From Bacteroidales bacterium (GTDB taxonomy: Bacteria; Bacteroidota; Bacteroidia; Bacteroidales; UBA10428): a stretch of DNA of 6,115 nucleotides. Position 1 is the first letter of the stretch. Each line of letters opens with the position of its first letter. The stretch spans positions 1 to 6,115 of the forward strand of contig JAFGQQ010000449.1 of the NCBI GenBank assembly GCA_016935595.1, in the 5' to 3' direction. Of this stretch, positions 1 through 6,115 are shown in pieces. The translations under genes and the position numbers were made by a program. Under the pieces are notes generated by a model, which was given only the letters and a program-made list of their open reading frames with translations, searched no databases and was not told the DNA's origin.

Positions 1-214
1 AGATGATGAATTCGATGAACAAACTGGGGATTATATTCATACTGTTACAAGAAAAATTAACGCGCATACAACAGCATTATTTCTAATGCCTGGTGTCCGC
101 TTTCAAAATACCGATCGTAAAGCATTTCAGATTTGTGTTGCCGGCGTTTCAACGTTTGGTGATTCAGATGTATCCATTCCAATACCAATGTGTTCCTGGT
201 TTTATAATTTCTAG
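1..214 (+). CDS. C-terminal fragment of a probable outer-membrane beta-barrel protein (5' end outside window)
   Basis: An open frame enters from the left edge (first full codon at position 2) and runs 70 codons to a TAG at 212-214. The visible residues start DDEFDEQTGDY and end IPMCSWFYNF. The tail alternates polar and hydrophobic residues in short strands (ALFLMPGVRF, AFQICVAGVS, then PIPMCSWFYNF) and finishes on Phe. A final beta-strand closing on an aromatic residue is the usual C-terminal signature recognised by the BAM machinery in outer-membrane barrels. The Gly-Val-Arg-Phe and Pro-Met-x-x-Trp-Phe pattern resembles the last two strands of Bacteroidota outer-membrane proteins of unassigned function. 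I cannot tell whether it is a porin, a transporter or an autonomous barrel, because most of the protein is missing. It is separated from the next gene by 428 bp, and that gene has its own promoter, so the two are probably not one operon. Confidence 0.7.
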   Translation, partial: DDEFDEQTGDYIHTVTRKINAHTTALFLMPGVRFQNTDRKAFQICVAGVSTFGDSDVSIPIPMCSWFYNF

Positions 215-302
215 ATCGCTTCTGTTGTATTTACCTTTTAATTAATGCTTTAAGCAAACTATTAATAACCATATAAACTTTCTATTTATTTAGAATAACT
301 GT

Positions 303-357
303 TTCACATTAAAGTTATATTTTATTATTTCAGTAACATAATAATAAATTATGTGAA
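303..357. repeat. Composite inverted repeat / possible hairpin
   Basis: Two nested complementary pairs share one centre. The outer arms are TTCACAT (303-309) and ATGTGAA (351-357). The inner arms are TTTATTATT (321-329) and AATAATAAA (340-348), around a 10-base loop. The left side has an 11-base internal loop and the right side only two bases. An alternative 7-bp pairing, ACATAAT (336-342) with ATTATGT (348-354), competes with it. The inner stem is purely A/T, so stability is modest. It could be a weak terminator region for the upstream gene or an operator with TTCACAT half-sites. In such an AT-rich region a chance occurrence is possible. Confidence 0.35.
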
Positions 358-579
358 TTTGAGTGGAAGTTACAATGAACACTATTCTATGGAAACACTA
401 AAAATCTAATATAAGATCGGATCATAAATAAATGTCTCACAAGACAGATATTTAAATTTAAATTAAAATAAATAATAGGAAGGTTTGAAGAGAAATTAAA
501 TAAACTGATACTCTATCAAGACTTCAAATACAAAATGTTAAACATTTAATATATTGTGTTTTGCAGAGAAATTGGTCAC

Positions 580-610
580 TTTGTATGAAAATAGAATTTA
601 CGTATCTTTG
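580..610 (+). promoter_or_regulatory. Bacteroidota-type promoter for the HTCS gene
   Basis: TTTG at 580-583 is followed after exactly 19 bp by TATCTTTG at 603-610. This matches the Bacteroidota primary-sigma consensus (-33 TTTG, 19-21 bp spacer, -7 TAnnTTTG) at every defined base. Transcription would start near 615-620, leaving a leader of about 25 bases before the ATG at 643. The leader (AAATCTTTAAATCTTC and on to AAAAAGT) has no Shine-Dalgarno sequence, which is normal for this phylum. No other match of this quality was found in the upstream gap. Confidence 0.7.
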
Positions 611-642
611 ACAAGAAGAAAATCTTTAAATCTTCAAAAAGT

Positions 643-3600
643 ATGTTCAGAATAAAAATTGGAATTTTTCTTCAGTTAATTATTTTTTTGATTATACAAT
701 GTTTATTTAATTGGGTATTATCAGCTAAAAATATTCAAGCTCCATACGACTCAACTGATAATATCATTTTTCATTCATTACCATCTGAGTTTGATTACAG
801 AGCAATTCGATGTATTATAAAAGATTATAAAGGATTAATGTGGTTTGGTACTCAAAATGGGCTTATTAGATTTGACGGCGTTAATTTGAAAGCATATGAA
901 CATGATGCTGATGATGCCAAAAGCATTAGATATAATACTGTAAACGCAATACTTGAGGATAAAAATCAAAACTTATGGATTGGAACCTCTCAAGGATTGA
1001 ATTTATACAATAGGTTACACGATAATTTTAATACGATTTATTCAAAAACAGGGCAGGAACATATATTAGATTATACATTTATAGGCTCATTATCAGCTGG
1101 CAACGATTCAAATTTATGGATTGGAACTTTTTCACAAGGTTTGTTTAGTTATAATATTTATACCGGACAAATTAATCATTATGAAATTGAATCAGCCGGA
1201 AATACGAATATTAACATCACTGATATTCTTTCTGACTCAGTAAAGAATCTGTGGATTGGCACTCAATCAGGACTCGTTTTTTACGATATTAATACGAATC
1301 GATTCCATTGGTTTCATAACAATATAGATGATCCACTATCAATAAGTGGTAACCACATTTCATCAATTCAACAAGACTGCTTCGGAAATATCTGGGTTGG
1401 TACTCTGGGCAAAGGATTAAACTTAATTGAGAAAACGGGGAACAGTTATACTTTTCAACACTTTTTTAGCAATTCAGGCAGATCCCGTATTTCCAGTAAT
1501 GCAATAAATAAGCTATTTGCTGATGCTCATGGAAATTTATGGATCGGTACGGAGAACGATGGATTGAACAAGTTTAATATTAACACGGGAAAAATTGAGG
1601 TTTATAAATCTGAAATTGGAAATGAAAAAAGCATTAATAGCAGCTCTGTTTGGTCAATTTATGGTGACAATGAAGGTCGTATTTGGATAGGATCTTACAA
1701 TAAAGGTATTAGCGTTATTGATACAAATTATTCTAAATTTGAATCATACCAAAGCAATCCTTATGCAACGATAACCCTTCCTAATAACGACGTAAGAGGA
1801 TTTTGTGCAACAAATAACGGAAAAAAAATATGGATAGCAACCGATGGTGGAGGAATTTGCCGTTTTGATCTTAAAACGTGTTCTTTTGATAAGGTTGAAC
1901 GCTCAAATGCGAAGCACAAATCTTTATCAAATAATTCAATTCTATCAATCATATCCGATTCAGGTGATAACATTTGGATTGGTTCATGGGGGGGTGGTGT
2001 CGATCGTTTAACTCACAATGGGGCACTCATTAAAAATTATAAAATTGAAAGTAAAACAGGTGTTGGAAACAATAAAATAAACACATTATACCAGGATATA
2101 AGGGGAAACATCTGGGTTGGTACAAACGGAAGTGGCCTGTATATTTATAACGAAAACAAAGATCAGTTTGAAATATTTATTTACACAAGCATACTAAATG
2201 AACGATCTTACATCAGTGCATTACAATCAGATTTGGACAGTACCTTTTGGATTGGAACCCTGATAGGGCTAATTTATCTTAAAATAGATGCCCATAATAA
2301 TGTTGTTCAGGCTAAAAGATTTGCAACTGATAATTCATCAATTAGCAGCAATTCCGTTCAAACTATACTTATTGATGATAATAAAAAAATTTGGCTCGGA
2401 ACGTATAATGGTGGAGCTAATATTTTAAATCCACATGATGAATCATTCAGGATATTTCGTAAAAAAGATGGTTTATCCAGTAATAACATATCGGGAATTC
2501 TTGAAGATAACGAAGGAAACATCTGGATAAGTACAAATGCCGGAATATCAAGAATTGACATTAATACTTCTGAAATAACTATTTATACAACAGCAGATGG
2601 TCTTAATTCAAATGATTTTTATTCCAAATCATGTTTAAAAGCAAAAAATGGGGCATTACTTTTTGGAAGTGAGAAAGGATTTAACCTGATACATCCTGAA
2701 CAAATAAAAACAAATCCCCACATACCTAATATAATGCTAACAGGATTGAAAATAAACAACACCCCGGTTGACATCACAACAAAAACCGCTCCCCTTAATA
2801 AACAGCTCAATGAAACCGATACATTGATCTTAAACTACAAGCAAACTTCATTTTCGATTGATTTTGTCGCTTTAAACTATACACGACCAGGTCAAAATCA
2901 GTTTGCATACATGCTTGAAGGTTATGATGATGACTGGAATTACATCGGAACGAAAACAACAGCCAATTATACGAAGGTAAATCCTGGTAAATATACCTTT
3001 AAAGTAAAAGGTTCAAATAATGATGGCCTTTGGAATGAAAAACCCACTTCCTTAAAAATAATTATTAAACCACCTTATTGGAAAACATGGTGGGCATATA
3101 TACTATACACGTTCATAATATCGTCTATAATTTTAATTGTATTTAAAGACTGGCAAGGAGGAATCCGCATTCGTAACCAATTAGAACTCGAAAAATTAGC
3201 CAAAGAAAAAGAACATGAACTTAATGAAAAGAATATGCAATTTTTTACCAATATCTCTCATGAGTTCCGAACTCCATTAAGTTTAATTATTGGACCACTT
3301 GAATCATTAATAAATTCAACACAATCAAAAATTAAGGAACAACTATTAATTATCCAAAAAAACGCAAATAGATTACATTCTTTAACAAACAATTTAATTG
3401 ATCTTAGAAAACTTGAAGAAGGTGGAATATCACTGAAAATTCAAGAGGGAGATATACTTGATTGCATAAAAGCTGTTTCCGAATATTTTAAAGTATATTT
3501 CAAAAGACAAAATATTAAATTTTCTATTGATACAACCGAAACTGATCTTATCGGTTGGTTTGATACCGAAAAACTAACAACTATTTTAATAAATCTCTTA

Positions 3601-4842
3601 GCTAACGCCAGGAAATATACTCCGAAGAACGGATCAATAAGAATAGAAGTGAAATGTAAAAATTTTTTTACTGAGCAGGATCAATATCCCCAGTCATTAA
3701 CCAGTGGTGAATTTAATTCTCGAATTCTTGAAGTAAGTGTTATCGATTCAGGAATAGGTATACAACCTGATGAGATACCTTTCGTTTTTGATAAATTCTA
3801 TCAGACATCTTCTGGAAGAAAGCTTAAAAAGTATGGAACTGGAATTGGCTTAACTTTAACAAAGGGGCTTGTTGAAATGCATAACGGAAAGATAAGGGTG
3901 GCTAGCAAACCGAATCTTGAAACGATATTTTCTTTTGAGATACCAATTGATAAAACTGCCTACAAACCGGAAGATATAGTGATGGAACCAGCTAATATTC
4001 TTGAACGTGAATTATTTTTAGATGATTATGAGGCTTTAGAAGTAAATGAAAAGATATCAGATGCAGAAGATGAAGAGGATATTAAAGAGCAAAAATCCAG
4101 AGTGTTAATTGTTGAAGACAATAATGATCTCAGATTATATCTTCAAAGAGAACTAGGAAGGGTGTTCAGTATATTGCTTGCCTCTGATGGGGATGAAGGT
4201 CTGGATATAGCTTTAAAAGATACTCCTGATCTAATAATCAGTGACATATTAATGCCTAATAAGAGTGGGATTGAATTATGCAAGGATATTAAATCTGATA
4301 TTAGAACTAGCCATATTCCCTTTATATTACTTACCGCTAAATCAACAGTCAATGAACAAATTGAAGGTATTGATATTGGTGCAGATGCATATATTACAAA
4401 ACCATTTAACCTAAAACTGCTATTCAGGCAAGCATTTAACTTAATTCAATCCAGGAGAGAACTCTATGCCCAATTTAGCCAGGATGTTTATATTATGCCA
4501 AAAAAAATAGCAAACAATGAAATTGATCAGATATTTTTACAAAAGACCATAGATTACATTTTATCGAATATTACGGATAGTAGGCTTAGTATTGAGAATT
4601 TGGCTCATTATCTTAAAATGAGTCATAGCAACATATACAGAAAGATTAAAGCCTTGACTGGGAATACCATAATAGAGTTTATAAGAATTGTACGTTTGAA
4701 AGAGGCGTTAAAATTGATGGATTCGAAAAAATATAATTTGGCTGAAATATCCTACATAACAGGATTCACATCGCCATCCTATTTTGCAAAAAGCTTTAGA
4801 GAATATTATGGTAAACCTCCTTCGGAATATTTAAATCAGTAA
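643..4842 (+). CDS. Hybrid two-component system sensor kinase/response regulator (HTCS), AraC-type output
   Basis: This one-protein signalling system probably detects a glycan fragment in the periplasm and activates carbohydrate-use genes. Domains in order: signal sequence or N-terminal membrane anchor (residues 1-28); fourteen Reg_prop blades, with W(I/V)GT-type motifs starting near 64, 110, 157, 202, 249, 298, 346, 395, 443, 489, 534, 582, 627 and 671, enough for two seven-bladed propellers; Y_Y_Y domain (about 745-810); membrane helix (816-835); HisKA with H873 in SHEFRTP; HATPase with N988, DSGIG (1035-1039) and GTGIGL (1065-1070); acidic linker (about 1104-1150); receiver with E1158/D1159, phospho-acceptor D1201, T1231 and K1253; AraC-type double helix-turn-helix (about 1300-1397). 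The 1399 residues fit the family's usual length, and no key residue is missing. The ATG at 643 begins the signal sequence, and the in-frame TAG at 592 excludes a longer start. The ligand cannot be read from the sequence, and no SusCD pair lies in the window. Assignment is very secure; target genes are inferred. Confidence 0.97.
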   Translation: MFRIKIGIFLQLIIFLIIQCLFNWVLSAKNIQAPYDSTDNIIFHSLPSEFDYRAIRCIIKDYKGLMWFGTQNGLIRFDGVNLKAYEHDADDAKSIRYNTVNAILEDKNQNLWIGTSQGLNLYNRLHDNFNTIYSKTGQEHILDYTFIGSLSAGNDSNLWIGTFSQGLFSYNIYTGQINHYEIESAGNTNINITDILSDSVKNLWIGTQSGLVFYDINTNRFHWFHNNIDDPLSISGNHISSIQQDCFGNIWVGTLGKGLNLIEKTGNSYTFQHFFSNSGRSRISSNAINKLFADAHGNLWIGTENDGLNKFNINTGKIEVYKSEIGNEKSINSSSVWSIYGDNEGRIWIGSYNKGISVIDTNYSKFESYQSNPYATITLPNNDVRGFCATNNGKKIWIATDGGGICRFDLKTCSFDKVERSNAKHKSLSNNSILSIISDSGDNIWIGSWGGGVDRLTHNGALIKNYKIESKTGVGNNKINTLYQDIRGNIWVGTNGSGLYIYNENKDQFEIFIYTSILNERSYISALQSDLDSTFWIGTLIGLIYLKIDAHNNVVQAKRFATDNSSISSNSVQTILIDDNKKIWLGTYNGGANILNPHDESFRIFRKKDGLSSNNISGILEDNEGNIWISTNAGISRIDINTSEITIYTTADGLNSNDFYSKSCLKAKNGALLFGSEKGFNLIHPEQIKTNPHIPNIMLTGLKINNTPVDITTKTAPLNKQLNETDTLILNYKQTSFSIDFVALNYTRPGQNQFAYMLEGYDDDWNYIGTKTTANYTKVNPGKYTFKVKGSNNDGLWNEKPTSLKIIIKPPYWKTWWAYILYTFIISSIILIVFKDWQGGIRIRNQLELEKLAKEKEHELNEKNMQFFTNISHEFRTPLSLIIGPLESLINSTQSKIKEQLLIIQKNANRLHSLTNNLIDLRKLEEGGISLKIQEGDILDCIKAVSEYFKVYFKRQNIKFSIDTTETDLIGWFDTEKLTTILINLLANARKYTPKNGSIRIEVKCKNFFTEQDQYPQSLTSGEFNSRILEVSVIDSGIGIQPDEIPFVFDKFYQTSSGRKLKKYGTGIGLTLTKGLVEMHNGKIRVASKPNLETIFSFEIPIDKTAYKPEDIVMEPANILERELFLDDYEALEVNEKISDAEDEEDIKEQKSRVLIVEDNNDLRLYLQRELGRVFSILLASDGDEGLDIALKDTPDLIISDILMPNKSGIELCKDIKSDIRTSHIPFILLTAKSTVNEQIEGIDIGADAYITKPFNLKLLFRQAFNLIQSRRELYAQFSQDVYIMPKKIANNEIDQIFLQKTIDYILSNITDSRLSIENLAHYLKMSHSNIYRKIKALTGNTIIEFIRIVRLKEALKLMDSKKYNLAEISYITGFTSPSYFAKSFREYYGKPPSEYLNQ

Positions 4843-4891
4843 GTAAAGAGCCTAAAGTATATTATAAAAAAAATATAAAGTCTCTTACTTA
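4840..4891 (+). terminator. Stem-loop starting on the HTCS stop codon, possible terminator
   Basis: TAAGTA plus AGAG (4840-4845 and 4847-4850, with A4846 bulged) pairs with CTCTTACTTA (4882-4891). Inside it, TATATT (4858-4863) pairs with AATATA (4872-4877) around an A-rich eight-base loop. The left arm begins with the TAA stop codon itself. The position directly after the gene suits a transcript end. The stem is AT-rich, interrupted by an internal loop, and not followed by a clean U-tract (the next bases are AAAATATAATTG). It may therefore stabilise the mRNA 3' end rather than act as a classical intrinsic terminator. Confidence 0.45.
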
Positions 4892-4900
4892 AAAATATAA

Positions 4901-4929
4901 TTGTTATATATTCTATTAAGATATTTTTG
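4901..4929 (+). promoter_or_regulatory. Possible Bacteroidota-type promoter upstream of the secreted-protein gene
   Basis: TATTTTTG at 4922-4929 fits the -7 consensus TAnnTTTG. A TTG at 4901-4903 lies 18 bp upstream, one base shorter than the usual 19-21 bp and without the first T of TTTG. If used, it would give a leader of nearly 290 bases before the ATG at 5225, which is long. A closer but weaker alternative is TAGGTTTTG at 5137-5145, which has one extra base in the spacer, with TTG at 5117-5119. In such AT-rich DNA, matches of this kind arise by chance, so neither is firm. Confidence 0.3.
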
Positions 4930-4965
4930 GTTAATAAAGGATAAACTAATTGTAATACATAAACT

Positions 4966-5018
4966 TAGAAAAGCTTTCTAGCTCGTCTACGAAAACCGGT
5001 TCCACATCTATCCACTTC
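4966..5018. promoter_or_regulatory. Candidate operator: near-palindrome and TCCAC direct repeats in a GC-richer island
   Basis: The block opens with TAGAAAAGCTTTCTA (4966-4980), a palindrome except for one extra A. It continues with the perfect 8-bp palindrome AACCGGTT (4994-5001), then TCCACATC (5001-5008) and TCCACTTC (5011-5018), which match at 7 of 8 bases with a 10-bp period. A looser TCCATT copy is at 5035-5040. AraC-type regulators typically contact direct repeats about one helical turn apart, so this could be the binding site for the HTCS encoded just upstream. That is inference from spacing and position only. Confidence 0.3.
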
Positions 5019-5169
5019 CTGAGTTTAACTCTATTCCATTTTTATATGAACTGTTAATATTAAATAATACCAATAATGCTTTAGAAGTTAGATAGTTGAA
5101 GATATTATTACAGCGATTGACGAAAATGTTATAATCTAGGTTTTGTTAAATAGCTATCTTGCACCTTTT

Positions 5170-5203
5170 AAATATTTTTATTATTAAATTCATTAAAATA
5201 TTT
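5170..5203. repeat. A/T inverted repeat in the leader of the secreted-protein gene
   Basis: AAATATTTT (5170-5178) is the reverse complement of AAAATATTT (5195-5203), with a 16-base loop. The right arm ends 21 bases before the ATG at 5225. As RNA it would be a weak A-U stem next to the initiation region; as DNA it could be a flexible or protein-binding element. Low sequence complexity makes chance a real possibility. Confidence 0.3.
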
Positions 5204-5224
5204 TCTAATTTAAAACAATGAACT

Positions 5225-6115
5225 ATGAAAAAAACTATTTACATTAAGAAAATTACCTTTTTATTCATTTTGGTACTGTTATTTTCAGGTCCTATTTCCG
5301 CACAGACTAAACTTATAATGGTTATTGACACAACTCAAAAACAAATTCTTTCTCCCGATGGTATAGTAAATCCCGACATTTTAGCCGAACAGGTTACTAT
5401 GGATATATTTTTGGAAGATGGTTATGAGGTGGAGATATTTCATACTAATGACGGAGATGCGGCTCTTTCAACTAAGGGTCAGTCTGCAATCGATATACTC
5501 AATGAGGCAGATATAATAATTATTGGCCGACGTGTCCCCAGTTTAAGTTTTGATTCTCCTGATAAAGAATTATGGAATGGTCTTTATCCTCCTATTATGA
5601 CTTCTAACCAGTGGGCGTTACGAAGCAGCAGGATGAATTGGTTTAATTCTGAGGATATTTACGCTAATACTACCATAGAAGATTCCGCACTTGTATATGC
5701 TACAATTGAGGACCCAGATGATGAAGTATTTGATGATCTGGAAGAATTATTTGATGATCTGGTAATTACCGAAAATATTGCCTGGTGGTATGGTTCACAT
5801 AATATTATGAATCCGGGGGATGTTGGAAACGGAACAGTTATGGCAACGGCAGCTGAAGGAAGACCAATTTGGGTTCGTTTTGAAGATGGAGATGAATTTT
5901 ATACCGGATCAATTGATATACCAGCGGGAGAAAGAGTTTACTTTGGACTTGGCTGTGAACGCGATAATCTTTATCAATATTATTCGCGCTATACTGAAGT
6001 GTCTAAAGAAATTTTCCTTAGAGAAGCAGCCAGGTTATCCGGTCATAAACGAGGGGATGAAGAACCTGATGATACCTCTGGTATTGAGATACCAGATTTT
6101 GTTGAAAATCCAGAA
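5225..6115 (+). CDS. Secreted protein of unrecognised family, possible ThuA/class-I-amidotransferase-like fold (3' end outside window)
   Basis: The frame stays open for 297 codons from ATG 5225 to the window edge. The N-terminus is a clear Sec signal peptide: MKKTIYIKK, a hydrophobic core (about 11-20), then GPISA|Q with likely cleavage after residue 26. The ATG at 5218 is out of frame, so 5225 is the start. The mature part begins with strand KLIMVID (29-35), a helix (about 53-63), strand YEVEIF (67-72), a helix (87-94), strand ADIIIIG (95-101), and a region rich in Trp and Asn (117-140). Near the end come ERVYFGLGCERDN (236-248) and a helix ending LREAARLSG (265-273). This alternating beta/alpha order and the closing strand-plus-GLG-plus-helix resemble ThuA-like or glutamine-amidotransferase-like domains, but no catalytic triad can be assigned. 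From 274 on, an acidic Pro/Asp-rich stretch looks like a linker to a further domain or a secretion-sorting tail beyond the window. The preceding HTCS gene suggests glycan-related control; the substrate is unknown. Confidence 0.75.
   Translation, partial: MKKTIYIKKITFLFILVLLFSGPISAQTKLIMVIDTTQKQILSPDGIVNPDILAEQVTMDIFLEDGYEVEIFHTNDGDAALSTKGQSAIDILNEADIIIIGRRVPSLSFDSPDKELWNGLYPPIMTSNQWALRSSRMNWFNSEDIYANTTIEDSALVYATIEDPDDEVFDDLEELFDDLVITENIAWWYGSHNIMNPGDVGNGTVMATAAEGRPIWVRFEDGDEFYTGSIDIPAGERVYFGLGCERDNLYQYYSRYTEVSKEIFLREAARLSGHKRGDEEPDDTSGIEIPDFVENPE
5726..5767 (+). repeat. Tandem 21-bp (7-codon) duplication inside the secreted-protein gene
   Basis: Two adjacent 21-bp units (5726-5746 and 5747-5767) share an identical 15-base core, TATTTGATGATCTGG, at 5727-5741 and 5748-5762. 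They encode VFDDLEE then LFDDLVI (residues 168-181), an in-frame acidic repeat. The identity extends to synonymous positions, which suggests a recent duplication rather than convergent protein composition. The stretch is part of the longer acidic segment 162-178. Confidence 0.7.

Larger units (their letters stand above)
215..642. other. AT-rich intergenic region upstream of the HTCS gene
   Basis: This 428-bp stretch has no open frame with coding character on either strand; the ATGs present, for example at 374-376, reach a stop within a few codons. It contains a possible composite hairpin at 303-357, a perfect AT palindrome (ATTTAAATTTAAAT, 450-463), and a Bacteroidota-type promoter at 580-610 close to the following gene. 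No convincing GC-rich intrinsic terminator follows the upstream gene's stop codon at 214. No tRNA or recognisable riboswitch was seen. Confidence 0.75.
4843..5224. other. Intergenic region between the HTCS gene and the secreted-protein gene
   Basis: No coding frame is supported on either strand; the longest ATG-initiated frames are only a few codons. The region is very AT-rich (19 G/C in the 120 bases 4861-4980) except for an island at 4981-5020 with 20 G/C in 40 bases. It holds the stem-loop at 4840-4891, a possible promoter at 4901-4929, a near-palindrome plus TCCAC repeats at 4966-5018, a TTAATATTAA palindrome at 5054-5063, and an A/T inverted repeat at 5170-5203. As the gap between an HTCS and its neighbour, it is where a target operator would be expected. 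Confidence 0.75.

Noticed and set aside
681..702. Possible lipoprotein signal (LIIQC) in the HTCS N-terminus
   Set aside because: Gln before the Cys does not fit a lipobox, which needs a small residue there. An ordinary signal sequence ending near LSA is a better reading.
1761..1973. 70-codon open frame on the minus strand
   Set aside because: It lies wholly inside the HTCS gene, antisense to clear propeller blades, and its translation shows no recognisable domain.
1988..1994. Run of seven G that could mark a frameshift or phase-variable tract
   Set aside because: It encodes part of a normal propeller motif (IGSWGGGV) in an uninterrupted frame, so there is no sign of a shift.
960..2540. Recurring DNA words such as GGAAATATCTGGGTTGGTAC and variants
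   Set aside because: They follow the protein's W(I/V)GT blade motif at about 47-codon intervals, so they are explained by the propeller repeat and not by a mobile or CRISPR-like array.
2358..2561. 67-codon open frame on the minus strand
   Set aside because: It is antisense to propeller blades 12-13 of the HTCS gene. The hydrophobic look of its translation comes from the reverse complement of the blade repeats.
2619..2810. 63-codon open frame on the minus strand, hydrophobic
   Set aside because: It overlaps the last blade and the propeller-to-Y_Y_Y junction of the HTCS gene, with no promoter or start context of its own.
4143..4352. 69-codon open frame on the minus strand
   Set aside because: It is antisense to the conserved receiver domain, whose coding constraint explains the open frame.
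5117..5135. TTGACG followed by TATAAT, resembling a sigma-70 promoter
   Set aside because: The two elements are only 7 bp apart, far short of the 16-18 bp needed, and the organism appears to use Bacteroidota-type promoters.

Overview
The window most likely comes from a low-GC member of the Bacteroidota. Three things point there. The central gene encodes a hybrid two-component system (HTCS), a single-chain sensor/regulator architecture characteristic of this phylum. A promoter matching the Bacteroidota consensus (TTTG, 19 bp, TAnnTTTG) lies just upstream of it. The third gene has a typical Bacteroidota signal peptide ending in ISA|Q, and neither visible start codon has a Shine-Dalgarno sequence. 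The species cannot be named from the sequence.

Layout, all genes on the + strand. (1) Positions 1-214 hold the last 70 codons of a protein that looks like the C-terminal end of an outer-membrane beta-barrel, ending in a terminal Phe. (2) Positions 215-642 are an AT-rich intergenic region with a possible composite hairpin (303-357) and a good promoter (580-610). (3) Positions 643-4842 encode a complete 1399-residue HTCS: signal sequence, fourteen beta-propeller blades, Y_Y_Y domain, membrane helix, histidine kinase, receiver and AraC-type DNA-binding domain, with all catalytic residues present. (4) Positions 4843-5224 are a 382-bp AT-rich gap. It contains a stem-loop that begins on the HTCS stop codon, a possible promoter, a conspicuous GC-richer island with TCCAC repeats one helical turn apart, and an A/T inverted repeat just before the next start. 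(5) Positions 5225-6115 hold the first 297 codons of a secreted protein of unrecognised family with a possible ThuA/class-I-amidotransferase-like fold; it runs off the window.

How the parts may work together: HTCSs normally sense an oligosaccharide in the periplasm through the propeller domains and switch on adjacent polysaccharide-utilisation genes through the C-terminal AraC domain. The secreted downstream product is a plausible target, and the GC-richer island between the two genes is a candidate operator. That link is inference. No SusC/SusD pair, glycoside hydrolase or other definitive carbohydrate gene is visible here. The HTCS itself is a well-known architecture. The less familiar parts are the secreted protein and the intergenic island. 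I found no CRISPR array, tRNA, rRNA, insertion sequence or attachment site.
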